From: a bacterium UBP6_UBA1196
GTDB taxonomy: Bacteria; UBP6; UBA1177
Direction: 5' to 3'
Assembly: GCA_002310035.1 (NCBI GenBank)
Contig: DBYC01000084.1
Span: forward strand, 1-25,488
DNA: 25,488 nucleotides
The notes under the pieces were generated by a model. It did no database searches, was not told the DNA's origin, and saw nothing but the letters and a program-made list of their open reading frames with translations. Each line of letters opens with the position of its first letter. Position 1 is the first letter of the stretch. Shown in pieces: positions 7,742 through 17,480 of the stretch. The translations under genes and the position numbers were made by a program.

Positions 7742-10700
7742 ATGGCTGAATTTATAGAAACTTCTCCTGATGCTTTTCCGATAGTCACTGTTGATTTATT
7801 CAATAAATATGGCAATCTGATAGTTGAAATGCCGAATTTCAGAGATGCTTCGGCTCTTGTTTCGGCCCTTTCTGCTTTTAAAATCGATGCAAAACTGTTT
7901 GCTCCGCAGTTCCTGCTTCTGGAAAGAAGCGGCGAAGACGGCGACGCACAGAAAGTCTATGCCGAGCTTGCGGCAAATCCCGACATTGTCGTAACGACTC
8001 CTCTTGGCGGGCGGCTTTTTATTCCCGATATGTCGGAAAAACTGGTGTTCAGAAAAGGGGTTTCATACAGGATAAGCGCTGTTTCGCTTGGTCTGGCGAA
8101 TCTCGGATACAAAAAAGTCCAGATAGTCAGGGAATCGGGTGAATTTGCAGTGAGGGGCGACATCGTTGACATAGGAATTTTTTCCGCAGACAACGGGGCA
8201 AGACTGGAATTTTTCGACGAAGAACTTGAAAAAATTTCGTTTTTCAATCTCCAGAGCCAGAGAAACATGCGGCAGATTGACGAAATATCGGTGCCGCAGC
8301 TCATGTTTCCGGAGATCCTGCGCGACGACTGGCGGAAAGTGCTTGAGGACGAGGCGGCGGGGCTTTCGACGCAGCAGCTCATCGATACCGAGGAAACAGT
8401 GCTTTCCGGTGCTTTCCCGAAATGGGATATATTTCCCCTTATAGCCGGAAACGGAACGCTTTATTCGCACCTGAAGGCGAAAACTGTCCGTTTCGAAAAG
8501 TTGCGTTCGGAAGCCTGCGGGAGAGAAGATCTCGAAAAAATCGATCGGGAGAGGTGCAGGAGAAGAGAGGAGGGACAGTTCCTTCCGTTCGATATAAACT
8601 CTTATTTTTCCGATGAAAAACGCGGTTTCGACGTCGAGGTAAGCTCATTTTTTTCAACGGCGGATTCGATAGAAAAGTTTCCTGTCGCCCACAAGGCTGT
8701 TCCTGCCAGGATCCAGAACGATCCCGCTTTTATTCTCAACAAACTGCACAAGGAAAACAGCGGGCTTGTGATTTTTGCCAGACCTAACGAGATCGATGCG
8801 TTGAAGGAGCTCGGCGAAAAAAACGATATCCCGATGGTGGATGTCGGCGCGCTGCCGCTTCATCTGGAATACGACACGGTGTTTCTTCTGGACAAAAAGG
8901 AGTGGTTCCAGAGCGATTCCGTTCTTGTGTTCCCCGAGATCGGCACAGCCTTTTTTTCTGCCGATATTCTGAAGCTTCCTGTTTCGCAGAAACGGAAAAA
9001 CGAGAGGAAAGAGCCCGAATTTGCCGAAAACGGCAGGCCTTTCGAGCTCAATTCGCTGAAATTCGGCGAATTTGTCGTCCATTACAGGTTCGGTATTGGG
9101 ATCTACGAGGGAACTGCACGGGTCAACGGAACCGACTGCCTTGTGCTCCGCTATGAAAACGACGACAGGATCTATATCCCGGTTTACAATATGCACTATA
9201 TCTACCGTTACCGCTGGGAAGAGGGGAGTTTCCCGCGGATAAGCTCGATCCGTACCGCCCTCTGGCAGCAGACGATGGGCAAAGTCCGTCGCGAGATCGA
9301 AAAGGTCGCGGCTCAGATCCTGGAGCTTTACGCGAAAAGAAGTGTGGATAAAACGGTTTCGATGGCGGTGAACACGCCGCTTTACAATGAATTCTCAAGC
9401 TCTTTCCCTTTTCGTGAAACACCGGATCAGGCGCGTTCGATCCGTGAGCTGGAGGCCGATCTCGCCGGAAACGAGATAACTGACAGGCTTCTCTGCGGGG
9501 ATGTCGGTTTCGGCAAGACCGAAGTCGCCATGCGCGGCTGCATGATCGCTGTCGCCAACGGAAAACAGGCGGCTGTTCTCGCTCCGACTACTGTTCTCGC
9601 ATTCCAGCATCTCAGAACTTTCAGGGAGCGTTTCGAAAAGCTTCCAGTAAGGATTGAAATGCTTTCCAGACTTTACGATAAATCCAAACAAAAACATATA
9701 CTTAACGATTTGGAACAAGGAAAGGTCGATATAGTTGTCGGTACTCACAGACTGCTTGGAAAAGATGTAAAATTCCGCGATCTGGGGTTCCTTGTCATTG
9801 ACGAGGAGCACCGTTTCGGAGTTACGCACAAAGAGCTGATAAAGGAGATGAAAAAAGATGTCGCGACCCTTTCGATGACTGCTACGCCGATCCCAAGGAC
9901 TCTGCAGATGTCGCTTCTCGGAATCAGAAAGTCTTCTTTCATAAAAACCGCTCCTGGTGACAGAAAAAACATCCAGACTTTCGTTCTGGAATACAGCGAG
10001 GAGATCATAAAGGAAGCGATCCTTTCCGAGCTTGCCAGAAACGGCCAGATATATTTTGTCCACAACCGCGTCGCCGGGCTGAATGACATCAAACTGAAAC
10101 TGAAGCAGCTTGTGCCTGAGTTGCGCATTGCGGTAGCCCACGGCCAGATGGAGCCTGAGGAGATCGAAAAAGTCATGGTCGCGTTCGTTAACCGCGATTA
10201 CGATCTGCTGCTCGCAACTTCGCTTATTGAGTCGGGCATAGACATTCCGCTTGTCAACACGATAATCATCAACCGTGCCGACATGTTCGGAATGGCGCAG
10301 CTTTACCAGCTTCGCGGCAGGGTGGGGCGCTGGAACCGCGAAGCCAAGGCCTATCTTTTTGTTCCGAACCTCGGCAGCCTGACACAGGAGGCGTGCGCCC
10401 GTCTTTCGACAATACGGCGTTTCGACAAACTCGGGCACGGTTACGATGTTGCGATGGAGGATCTGAACATCCGAGGAGGCGGCAACATTCTCGGGATAAG
10501 CCAGTCGGGAAAGCTGAAAGGGGTAGGCTACGACATGTATCTCGAAATGCTGAAAAACAGGATCGACGAGCTCAGAAGCGGTACGCCGCACATTGAAAAC
10601 GAGTTCGAGATTTCGACCGAACTGAACGCCAATATTCCGGAAAGCTATATTGCAGACACAGAAGTCAGAATGGGTTTTTACAGGAAAATCGCAGACTTGA

Positions 10701-11023
10701 GATCGGCGGACGAACTCGGATGGGTGCGCGGAACGCTGCTTGAAATGTTCGGCAAAATCCCTGAGGAAACGGAAAATCTTCTCAATCTGACCCATATCAA
10801 AATTCTTGCCCTGGAGTGCGGAGCCGCCGCGATTTCGGTCGGAAAAGACGAGTTTACGCTGACTTTAGGGGTGACTTTCATTCCGAAAAGCATGGATGCG
10901 CTGTTTGATCTGTTGGACAAACGCAAAGGTCTTTTCAAAGGGGAGAACTCGATAAGATTCAAAGTTGAAAGTATCTCTGAAATAGAAAAAATAGTAAGTG
11001 AAATCAAAGAATTGAAAATGTAG
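7742..11023 (+). CDS. mfd: Transcription-repair coupling factor Mfd
   Basis: Mfd displaces RNA polymerase stalled at DNA lesions and recruits UvrA for nucleotide excision repair. At 1093 residues it is slightly shorter than the usual 1100-1200. In order: a UvrB-like N-terminal region (GEFAVRGDIVDIG motif), the RNA-polymerase-interacting CarD-like domain (GEFVVHYRFGIGIYEG, about residue 440), then RecG-like helicase motifs. These are Walker A GDVGFGKTE (about 585), DEEH box (about 686), SMTATPIPRTLQMSL, and ESGIDIPLVNTIIINRAD with QLRGRVGR. The TRCF C-terminal domain ends the protein. A TTG at 7736 is in frame, but ATG 7742 is chosen because GGAG (7730-7733) sits eight bases before it and only two before the TTG. 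The gene is convergent with mtaB. Confidence 0.96.
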   Translation: MAEFIETSPDAFPIVTVDLFNKYGNLIVEMPNFRDASALVSALSAFKIDAKLFAPQFLLLERSGEDGDAQKVYAELAANPDIVVTTPLGGRLFIPDMSEKLVFRKGVSYRISAVSLGLANLGYKKVQIVRESGEFAVRGDIVDIGIFSADNGARLEFFDEELEKISFFNLQSQRNMRQIDEISVPQLMFPEILRDDWRKVLEDEAAGLSTQQLIDTEETVLSGAFPKWDIFPLIAGNGTLYSHLKAKTVRFEKLRSEACGREDLEKIDRERCRRREEGQFLPFDINSYFSDEKRGFDVEVSSFFSTADSIEKFPVAHKAVPARIQNDPAFILNKLHKENSGLVIFARPNEIDALKELGEKNDIPMVDVGALPLHLEYDTVFLLDKKEWFQSDSVLVFPEIGTAFFSADILKLPVSQKRKNERKEPEFAENGRPFELNSLKFGEFVVHYRFGIGIYEGTARVNGTDCLVLRYENDDRIYIPVYNMHYIYRYRWEEGSFPRISSIRTALWQQTMGKVRREIEKVAAQILELYAKRSVDKTVSMAVNTPLYNEFSSSFPFRETPDQARSIRELEADLAGNEITDRLLCGDVGFGKTEVAMRGCMIAVANGKQAAVLAPTTVLAFQHLRTFRERFEKLPVRIEMLSRLYDKSKQKHILNDLEQGKVDIVVGTHRLLGKDVKFRDLGFLVIDEEHRFGVTHKELIKEMKKDVATLSMTATPIPRTLQMSLLGIRKSSFIKTAPGDRKNIQTFVLEYSEEIIKEAILSELARNGQIYFVHNRVAGLNDIKLKLKQLVPELRIAVAHGQMEPEEIEKVMVAFVNRDYDLLLATSLIESGIDIPLVNTIIINRADMFGMAQLYQLRGRVGRWNREAKAYLFVPNLGSLTQEACARLSTIRRFDKLGHGYDVAMEDLNIRGGGNILGISQSGKLKGVGYDMYLEMLKNRIDELRSGTPHIENEFEISTELNANIPESYIADTEVRMGFYRKIADLRSADELGWVRGTLLEMFGKIPEETENLLNLTHIKILALECGAAAISVGKDEFTLTLGVTFIPKSMDALFDLLDKRKGLFKGENSIRFKVESISEIEKIVSEIKELKM

Positions 11024-11043
11024 CCACTATTCGTGGGGTTTTA
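11024..11043. terminator. Weak hairpin between convergent mfd and mtaB
   Basis: CCAC-TATTC-GTGG (11024-11036) followed by GGTTTT lies in the 17-bp gap between the two convergent stop codons. The stem is only 4 bp, so a terminator function is uncertain. Confidence 0.25.
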
Positions 11044-12267
11044 CTGACGCTCTTTTTCTCCGCAAAGCCTTCCTTTTTCGAAAGAAAGTCTGACTTTTAC
11101 GAGTTCGCGCGGCCTGAAAGAGCCTTTGACATTGACTGTCTGATACTTCGAGGATGTCGCTGCAAAGAGACCCTCGTCGATTTTTTCTTCGATTATGACT
11201 TCATCTGCTGTTCCGTCGAGCGACTTTTGGAAAGCCTCTTTTTTGGCCTGGAAAATGTCACGCAGAACTGCGGCGCGCTCTTTTTTCACCTGCTTGGGAA
11301 CAGGGTTTTCCTTTTCCATTTTTTCTGCCGGAGTTCCGGGACGTGCTGAGAATGGGAAAACATGACCGTATGCGAAGGGAAGCGACTCTATGAATTTTCT
11401 TGTTTCTTCAAAATCGGCATCTGTTTCTCCGGGGAAACCTGTTATGACATCGGTGCCGAAAGCGGGCAGTTCATTGCAACTTCCGATAACTTTTTCGATC
11501 GAACGCCTGAAGTCGTCTGTTTTGTAAGGCCGCCTCATGTCGCGCAGTGTCTTGTCGCAGCCGCTCTGGAGCGGGATGTGCCAGTGCGGAAGGATCATCC
11601 CTTCTTTTGCGTATCCGAAAAGCCTTTCGTCGATCTCGGGCGATTCGAGCGAACCCATGCGGACTCTGCCGACAGTTTCGTATCCGGCCTTGACTACATC
11701 TGCCAGAGTCGAGCCGTCGTTCAGGTCCTTTCCGTATTTTCCGATGTGGATCCCGGTGAGGACGACCTCTTTGAAGTTTTCGTCGGCGATTTTCTGCATC
11801 AAAGCTCTGATCTCATGCAGCGGAACGCTCTTCAAAGGCCCTCTGAGATAAGGGATTATGCAGTATGCGCAGAACTGGTCGCAGCCGCTCTGGATCTTGA
11901 TGAAAGGGCGGCTCCGCGTGAAAAAGGCATCGTATTTCAGGTGCGAGCCTAGTATTTCGGCGACTTCGGAAATATCGGGGACGATTTCTGTATTCTCAAA
12001 GCTGATTTCACCTTTTATTTTGCGGGCATAGCAGCCAGTGAGAATCACTCTGCCGCGTTTTGAAAGGCGTCGAACCATGTTTCTCGCCTGGCTTTCGGCG
12101 GTCGCGGTTACGGCGCAGCTGTTTATCACGAAAATGTCGGCGTCATCGTCGCAGCTCACTATTTCGATGCCAGAGAGCGATTTCCTAAGCTGGTCGCTCT
12201 CGAAAAGGTTCACCTTGCAGCCGAAAGTGTAAAAAGCGACTTTCAAAGGCTTCTGGAAAGAGTCCAT
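11041..12267 (-). CDS. mtaB: tRNA methylthiotransferase MtaB (t6A37 to ms2t6A37), radical SAM
   Basis: A 408-residue MiaB-family enzyme that adds a methylthio group to t6A37 of tRNAs reading ANN codons. The N-terminal MTTase domain shows the three cluster cysteines (Cys17 in FGCKVN, Cys51 in NSCAV, Cys79 in TGCY). The radical-SAM triad is in SGCDQFCAYC (Cys129, Cys133, Cys136), followed by the family motif IIPYLRGP. A short C-terminal segment fits a TRAM domain. The FGCKVN and NSCAVT motifs favour MtaB over MiaB (which makes ms2i6A) or RimO (which acts on ribosomal protein S12). The start at 12267 has GGAG six bases upstream. The gene lies downstream of rpsA in the same direction but is separated from it by a strong terminator. 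Confidence 0.92.
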   Translation of the reverse strand: MDSFQKPLKVAFYTFGCKVNLFESDQLRKSLSGIEIVSCDDDADIFVINSCAVTATAESQARNMVRRLSKRGRVILTGCYARKIKGEISFENTEIVPDISEVAEILGSHLKYDAFFTRSRPFIKIQSGCDQFCAYCIIPYLRGPLKSVPLHEIRALMQKIADENFKEVVLTGIHIGKYGKDLNDGSTLADVVKAGYETVGRVRMGSLESPEIDERLFGYAKEGMILPHWHIPLQSGCDKTLRDMRRPYKTDDFRRSIEKVIGSCNELPAFGTDVITGFPGETDADFEETRKFIESLPFAYGHVFPFSARPGTPAEKMEKENPVPKQVKKERAAVLRDIFQAKKEAFQKSLDGTADEVIIEEKIDEGLFAATSSKYQTVNVKGSFRPRELVKVRLSFEKGRLCGEKERQ

Positions 12268-12281
12268 TTTTTACTCCGGAT

Positions 12282-12307
12282 AAAAAAAAGGGGCACCGAA
12301 GTGCCCC
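12282..12307 (-). terminator. Intrinsic terminator of rpsA (UUCG tetraloop)
   Basis: Read on the minus strand, GGGGCAC, TTCG and GTGCCCC form a perfect 7-bp stem closed by the very stable UUCG tetraloop, followed immediately by eight T. It lies 24 bases past the rpsA stop and just upstream of the mtaB start. Confidence 0.95.
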
Positions 12308-12330
12308 GTGAAAATGAGACTGAAAATCTG

Positions 12331-14001
12331 CTATTCAGCCGTTTCTTCCTTTTCTTCAGCTTTTTTGAAAGCGTCAGCCATCGAACCGAGTTTCTCCGGA
12401 ACTTTTTCCGAAACAGCCTCTGCTTCCTCGACGAGTTTCTGGTTTTCTTCGTCGCTTACAGCTTTGATGCTGAGGGAAACCTTTCTGTCGGTGTCGGAAA
12501 TCGACTTGATGATGACTTCAAGTTTGTCGCCCGGCTGGTATTCTTTGTTGTCTTCGAATTCGGTTTTGTGGACAAGACCTTCGATAGTGTCGAAAACTTT
12601 TACGAAAACGCCGAATTCAGCTACTTTTACGACTTCGACTTCAATTTTGTCGCCTACATTGTGCTGATCTTTGAAGATTTTCCAAGGATCTTCGGTAAGC
12701 TGTTTGATGCCGAGTGAGAATCTCTGTTTCTCGGAGTCGATATTGAGAACGACTGCTTCGATCTCGTCGCCTTTCTTGTAGTATTCCGACGGGTGTTTCA
12801 GTTTTCTGTCCCATGTGATGTCGCTGGTTCTGACGAGACCGTCGATACCTTCTTCAACACCGATGAAAAGACCGAAATCTGTGATGTTGCGGATAGTTCC
12901 CTTTACGATCGTGCCTACCGGATATTTGTCTTTGAGAAGTTCCCAAGGATTCGGTTCGATCTGTTTCATGCCGAGAGAAATTCTTCTGTTTTCGACGTCG
13001 ATTTCAAGGATCTTGACTTCGACTTCGTCGCCGATCGCAACCATTTTGCCTGGGTGTTTGATCCTTCTCGTCCAGGACATTTCGGAGATGTGGATGAGAC
13101 CTTCAACGCCTTTTTCAAGCTCGACGAAAGCGCCGTAATCTTCAAGAGAAACGACAACGCCTTTGACCGTTTTGCCTGCTGCGTATTTTTCAGTCGCATG
13201 GATCCACGGATCGTCCGTGATCTGTTTTACGCCGAGGCTGACTCTTTCGGAATCCTTGTCATATTTAAGGACTTTGACATCGACTTCGTCGCCGACTTTG
13301 AACATTTCTGACGGATGGTTGACTCTGCCCCATGACATATCGGTGATGTGGAGAAGACCGTCGATTCCGCCGAGGTCAACGAAAACGCCGTAGTAGGTGA
13401 TGTTCTTGACAAGACCTTTGACGATCGCACCTTCCTGAAGTTTTTCGAGAGTGGAATTCTTGAGCGCCTCTCTCTCTTTTTCAAGAAGATCTCTTCTCGA
13501 AATGACGATGTTGCCTTTTTTCTTGTCGAATTTGATGACTTTGAAATCAAAAGTTTTACCGATAAGGTCGTCGACGTTTTTGATCGGTCTCAAAGCGACC
13601 TGGGAATTCGGAAGGAAAGCCTTTACGCCGATATCAACAGCAAGGCCGCCGTTGACTTTCGCGACGATTGTACCGTTGACAAGCGTTCCGTCCTGGAATG
13701 CTTTTTCGACAACTTCCCAAACTTTGAGTTTGGAAGCTTTTTCCTTGGAAAGCGACATGCCTCTGTCACCGTCCCAGTTCTCTACAACGACTTCGATCTC
13801 GTCGTTTACTTTGAGATTCGCAAGCTCTTCGGGAGTGAATTCGCTTGCCGAAATAACGCCGTCGCTCTTAAGGCCGACATCAACGATGATAACATCCTTT
13901 CTGATGGCGCGAACGATACCTTTACGGATTTCTTCGCTCGAGATCTCTTCTTTCTTCGGAAGATAACCTTCAAGCAGTTCTGCAAAATTTTCCTGTGACA
14001 T
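12331..14001 (-). CDS. rpsA: 30S ribosomal protein S1
   Basis: A 556-residue protein with six S1/OB-fold RNA-binding repeats, the full-length architecture of Gram-negative S1 (E. coli S1 is 557 residues). It binds mRNA on the 30S subunit and aids translation initiation. Repeats 1-2 are divergent (GIVRAIRKDVIIVDVG; GTIVAKVNGGLAVDIG). Repeats 3-6 are canonical, such as GLVKNITYYGVFVDLGGIDG and GVVVSLEDYGAFVELEKGVEG, with SLG(V/M/I)KQ repeat endings. The frame is open further upstream, but ATG 14001 (MSQENFAELL) is preferred because a perfect AGGAGG precedes it by eight bases. Transcription is from the consensus promoter at 14060-14087, ending at the UUCG terminator. A small Glu/Lys-rich tail closes the protein. 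Confidence 0.97.
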   Translation of the reverse strand: MSQENFAELLEGYLPKKEEISSEEIRKGIVRAIRKDVIIVDVGLKSDGVISASEFTPEELANLKVNDEIEVVVENWDGDRGMSLSKEKASKLKVWEVVEKAFQDGTLVNGTIVAKVNGGLAVDIGVKAFLPNSQVALRPIKNVDDLIGKTFDFKVIKFDKKKGNIVISRRDLLEKEREALKNSTLEKLQEGAIVKGLVKNITYYGVFVDLGGIDGLLHITDMSWGRVNHPSEMFKVGDEVDVKVLKYDKDSERVSLGVKQITDDPWIHATEKYAAGKTVKGVVVSLEDYGAFVELEKGVEGLIHISEMSWTRRIKHPGKMVAIGDEVEVKILEIDVENRRISLGMKQIEPNPWELLKDKYPVGTIVKGTIRNITDFGLFIGVEEGIDGLVRTSDITWDRKLKHPSEYYKKGDEIEAVVLNIDSEKQRFSLGIKQLTEDPWKIFKDQHNVGDKIEVEVVKVAEFGVFVKVFDTIEGLVHKTEFEDNKEYQPGDKLEVIIKSISDTDRKVSLSIKAVSDEENQKLVEEAEAVSEKVPEKLGSMADAFKKAEEKEETAE

Positions 14002-14031
14002 ACTAAAAAACCTCCTGTTGTTTTTGTCACC

Positions 14032-14045
14032 GCCGGTTTTCCGGC
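14032..14045 (-). promoter_or_regulatory. Stem-loop in the rpsA 5' leader
   Basis: On the minus strand GCCGG-AAAA-CCGGC is a perfect 5-bp GC-rich hairpin about 30 bases before the rpsA start codon, within the predicted 50-base leader. rpsA leaders are folded and autoregulated in E. coli; a similar role here is inference. Confidence 0.45.
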
Positions 14046-14059
14046 AAAGTGCGGTCGGT

Positions 14060-14087
14060 ATTATAAAAACAGCCTGCCCGTTGTCAA
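14060..14087 (-). promoter_or_regulatory. Perfect-consensus sigma70 promoter of rpsA
   Basis: On the minus strand TTGACA (14087-14082), a 16-bp spacer and TATAAT (14065-14060) match both hexamers exactly, as fits a highly expressed ribosomal gene. Expected transcription start is near 14053, giving a leader of about 50 bases. Confidence 0.85.
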
Positions 14088-14097
14088 TAAAAAAATA

Positions 14098-14127
14098 TTG
14101 ACTTAAAAAAAGATTTTTAGTTAGATA
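14098..14127 (+). promoter_or_regulatory. Possible promoter of the coiled-coil protein gene
   Basis: TTGACT (14098-14103) with a weak TAGATA (14122-14127) at an 18-bp spacing, in the divergent rpsA intergenic region and about 50 bases before the start codon. The -10 match is poor. Confidence 0.4.
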
Positions 14128-14177
14128 CGCTGCTTTTTGCACGGTGGTTTCTTGAAATTCACATATTGGAGGTAAAT

Positions 14178-17100
14178 TTGAGAAGTTTGAAAGTCGTTTT
14201 GTTCTTTTGGATGGTTTTGGCAGTTTTCGCTGTTTCGGCTGAAACAGCTGCGATTTTTCCGATTGCCGCTTCTGAAGACGACAGTCGTATCGCGGGAGAC
14301 ATTAACGATGCCATCGAGGATGTTCTTGAGGATGTAAAAGGTGCCGACGCCGGTATTTTTACCGACAATATCGGTACAAAAGTAAAAAAATCTCTTGAAA
14401 AATGCGGAGAAAATCTCGGATGCCAGAAGAAATTCATATCGAAGGCGAAGAAAAAATCCGATTTTTATTTCTTTTCCAAGATGAAATATAACAAAAAGAA
14501 CGGCAAGACCAAGCTCGAGACTTACCTGTTTGACGGCGACGAAAACAAGCTCGACCAGAAAACTGTCGATTCATCGAAAGGCGAATCGCCGGAAAAAATA
14601 GCTTCAAAGCTTGCAAAAGCATGGACAAAAATGCTTTCGGCGCAGCTTTCCAAGGCAAAACCGAAAGAAGAGGAAGAAGAGGAAGAAGAACCCGTCAGAC
14701 CGGTCAGATCAGGTAAAAACACCGATTCTTCCATCAAGGAAGCTCTTTCGGCTTACGGTTCGGGAGATCTGAACGGTGCGAAAAAGGCTCTTGACGGTGC
14801 GGAAGACAGGGATGTCGAGGCAAAGGATCTCAATAAAAAATTCACCGATATCGAAAAACTCATCAACCGCGCGAACGGTTCGATAAAGTCCAAACACTAT
14901 GACGAGGCCATTCAGACGATCGCCGCAGCCGAGAAACTCGATGCCGAGATCCTTGAAATGGGTGCAAGCTCGAAGTACCGCGTTTACAAAAAGGAACCGG
15001 TCGAAAGAGTTATCTATGCGGATCCGACGGAAGACGACATAAGAAAGGTCGAGACGATCCATGCCAGATTCGACAAACAGCGCGACAAAATCAGAAAAGA
15101 GAAGGTCGATTCGATAGCTGCTGCCGATACATGGCTCAATACAAGAATTCTTGAAAGAGACGCGAAACTCAAGAAGTTCGACGAAGATTCAGCCGCTCTG
15201 GCAAAGCAGAGAAAGGCCGAGAAAGACGCTCTTTCCCAGAAACTCAAAGATCTTAAGTACCAGTGGGAGAAAGACGACAGCGACATCGACCAGAAGATAG
15301 TCGAACTCGAGAACAAGCTCACTCTTTTCGAGCAGAGAGAAAAAGGTGTCGTAAAAGTTTCCAATGTCAACAGATACGAGAAAGATATGGAAAAAGAGCT
15401 TGCCGACACCGACAAGAAATACGGCGACATCAAAAAGAAAATGAAAGACGAGAAGGAAGCCCGCGAGAAAAAACAGGCGGACGAGATCGAAGCAGGCGAC
15501 AAAAAGACCGAAGCTGCCATCCTTGCGCTTGAAGGAAAGAAAAAGGCTAACGAGGAAAAGATCTCCGAACTCGACAAGAAAATGAACGCCGAGCAGGATC
15601 AGTTCGACGAGAACGAAAAGAAGATCATGGCTCAAAATGAAGAAATAAAGATGAAAAACGAGGACGAGGACCGCAAGGAAAAAGTAAAATTCGAAGAGGA
15701 ATACCAGGCGAAGTTCGACGAACTCAACAAAAAGCTTCAGGAATACGACGCTCAGGAGTCGGAAGAGCGCGAGAAACTCAAAAAATATGATGCGGCGACC
15801 GAAGAATATATGTTCAAAAATGCCGAAGTAATGTCGAAATATCAGGAAGATATCGAAAAAGAGCGTGCGACTGTCGAAGCTGACTGCGCGAAGAAGAGAG
15901 AGGCAGCTGCAGCAGATGCCGAGAAAGCTTACACGGAAGAACTCGAGAAGCTGAACAAAGAAAAGGCTGATATCGAAGCGAAGATCGCAGAACAAGAGAC
16001 TCCGGCTCTCAAAAAACAGCTTGACGCGGCGAACAAAAAGATTTCGAAGCATGAAAGCGGAAAAGACGGTTTCTCCGCAAAGAAAATGGCAGCTGTTGAG
16101 CAGGAATGCGAGAACAAGAGCATGGAAATCGACATGAAACTTGCTAAGAAGAGCGACGAACTTAACAAGGACAACGCAAAATATCAGAAAAACCAGCAGG
16201 CTGAAAAGAAAAAAGCCGAAGCGAACTTCAAGGCTTTCCAGCAGAGAAAGGCTGCTTTCAGCAAGAATATCGACGCTCAGATAGCGACTGCTCAGAAAGA
16301 GAGAGACCGCAAGATCGAAGCGCGTGAGAAAGAGCGTACAAAACAGGCTGAAACATGGAAGGCTGAAGCTGCAAAGAGACAGAGAGATCTTGAAAACAAG
16401 CAGAGATCGGACAAAAACACCAAAGAGCGTCTTCTTAAGGAAAACGAGAGATACGATGCAGAGATCGCCGTTACGAATGCAAAATGGGCTGACAAAAAAG
16501 ACGATCTGCAGGTAAAATTCCATGAAAGCAACCAGAAATACGACAAAACCTGGCAGGAAAAATACGAGAAGACTGACAACGAGCACAAAGAGAAAAGAGA
16601 GGAGATAGAGAACAAGTACGCCGCTAAACAGGTCGCTGACAAAGACGCCCAGAAAGCGCAGAAAGAAAAATGGGAAGAAGAGATCCAGGCTCTGAACAAC
16701 GAAAAAGACAAGAGAAAGGAAAAACGTCAGGCCATTCTTGCGGAAGAAAAGGCTAAATGGAACGAAAAAGAGGAAAAGTGGAATGCCGAAGAGGCTCAGA
16801 GAAAAGAGGACAAGGCTCAGTTCGAAGGCGAAATGAAGACTCTTCTTGCCGAGGACAAAAAAGAGGCCAAGGTAAAGAAAGAAGATGCTAAAAAGAAATA
16901 TGAAGAAAGCATGAAGGCGATTGACGAAAAAGAGCTCGATCAGGTCAAAGCCAAATTCAAACAGGAGTACAAAGTCACGAAATCTAGAGAAATCGTCAAT
17001 GTCCAGGGTTCGGAGAAAATTTACAAACTCAAAGCTCAGGCTTATACGCAGAGCGGACAGCAGAAACTTAACGGCAAGAACAGGGATCTTCTCGGCGCAA

Positions 17101-17327
17101 GAAGGGATTTCGCGGAAGCTCTCAGAATAGACCGCGACAACAAGAGTGCTGAAAACGGCATGAAATCGATCAACGACACCGCAAAATCAATGTATTGGGA
17201 AGCTTACGGAATGAGGGAAACCAACAAGGCCAAGGCGAAAGAGATTTTTACAATCCTCACCCAGACTCTGATGCCCTCTAACGAATTCTTCCTTAAAGCA
17301 AAAACTGCTCTCGAAGAGCTTCAGTAA
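14178..17327 (+). CDS. Exported long coiled-coil protein with CsgG/LpoB-like N-terminal region
   Basis: A 1049-residue protein of unknown function. The start is a TTG at 14178 placed by GGAGG five bases upstream; it gives a clean signal peptide (residues 1-21, cleavage after VSA). An upstream in-frame TTG at 14166 overlaps that ribosome-binding site and is less likely. Residues 22-150 resemble CsgG/LpoB-type periplasmic domains: an AIFPIA strand, a C-x5-C pair (Cys76, Cys82) and an alternating strand region. A Glu tract and a TPR-like helical segment (about 185-265) follow. Roughly 600 residues of extremely charged Glu/Lys/Ala/Asp coiled coil come next, and a C-terminal TPR-like segment ends the protein. 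No membrane anchor is seen after the signal peptide. Probably a periplasmic fibrous or scaffold protein; this is inferred from composition only. Confidence 0.8.
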   Translation: MRSLKVVLFFWMVLAVFAVSAETAAIFPIAASEDDSRIAGDINDAIEDVLEDVKGADAGIFTDNIGTKVKKSLEKCGENLGCQKKFISKAKKKSDFYFFSKMKYNKKNGKTKLETYLFDGDENKLDQKTVDSSKGESPEKIASKLAKAWTKMLSAQLSKAKPKEEEEEEEEPVRPVRSGKNTDSSIKEALSAYGSGDLNGAKKALDGAEDRDVEAKDLNKKFTDIEKLINRANGSIKSKHYDEAIQTIAAAEKLDAEILEMGASSKYRVYKKEPVERVIYADPTEDDIRKVETIHARFDKQRDKIRKEKVDSIAAADTWLNTRILERDAKLKKFDEDSAALAKQRKAEKDALSQKLKDLKYQWEKDDSDIDQKIVELENKLTLFEQREKGVVKVSNVNRYEKDMEKELADTDKKYGDIKKKMKDEKEAREKKQADEIEAGDKKTEAAILALEGKKKANEEKISELDKKMNAEQDQFDENEKKIMAQNEEIKMKNEDEDRKEKVKFEEEYQAKFDELNKKLQEYDAQESEEREKLKKYDAATEEYMFKNAEVMSKYQEDIEKERATVEADCAKKREAAAADAEKAYTEELEKLNKEKADIEAKIAEQETPALKKQLDAANKKISKHESGKDGFSAKKMAAVEQECENKSMEIDMKLAKKSDELNKDNAKYQKNQQAEKKKAEANFKAFQQRKAAFSKNIDAQIATAQKERDRKIEAREKERTKQAETWKAEAAKRQRDLENKQRSDKNTKERLLKENERYDAEIAVTNAKWADKKDDLQVKFHESNQKYDKTWQEKYEKTDNEHKEKREEIENKYAAKQVADKDAQKAQKEKWEEEIQALNNEKDKRKEKRQAILAEEKAKWNEKEEKWNAEEAQRKEDKAQFEGEMKTLLAEDKKEAKVKKEDAKKKYEESMKAIDEKELDQVKAKFKQEYKVTKSREIVNVQGSEKIYKLKAQAYTQSGQQKLNGKNRDLLGARRDFAEALRIDRDNKSAENGMKSINDTAKSMYWEAYGMRETNKAKAKEIFTILTQTLMPSNEFFLKAKTALEELQ

Positions 17328-17480
17328 ATCCTAAAACCTTAAATTTTCAAATCTGATCCAAATTTCCGCTGACTTTTGCGGCTGTAATGTTCTGCTAGTC
17401 TCTATTTTTGTCTTTGCAAGGTGAGAAACCGTTTTTAAGGAATATTTCGGAATCTTCAGAAAATAAGAAAAATCAAAAAC

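Noticed and set aside
9395..10795. Long open frame (466 codons) on the minus strand inside mfd
   Set aside because: It lies wholly opposite the conserved helicase domains of mfd, has no ribosome-binding site or recognisable motif, and results from codon bias on the sense strand.
15189..16586. Long minus-strand open frame inside the coiled-coil gene, Leu/Phe-rich
   Set aside because: It is the complement of Lys/Glu-rich codons (AAG, GAA read as CTT, TTC), which creates a false hydrophobic protein.
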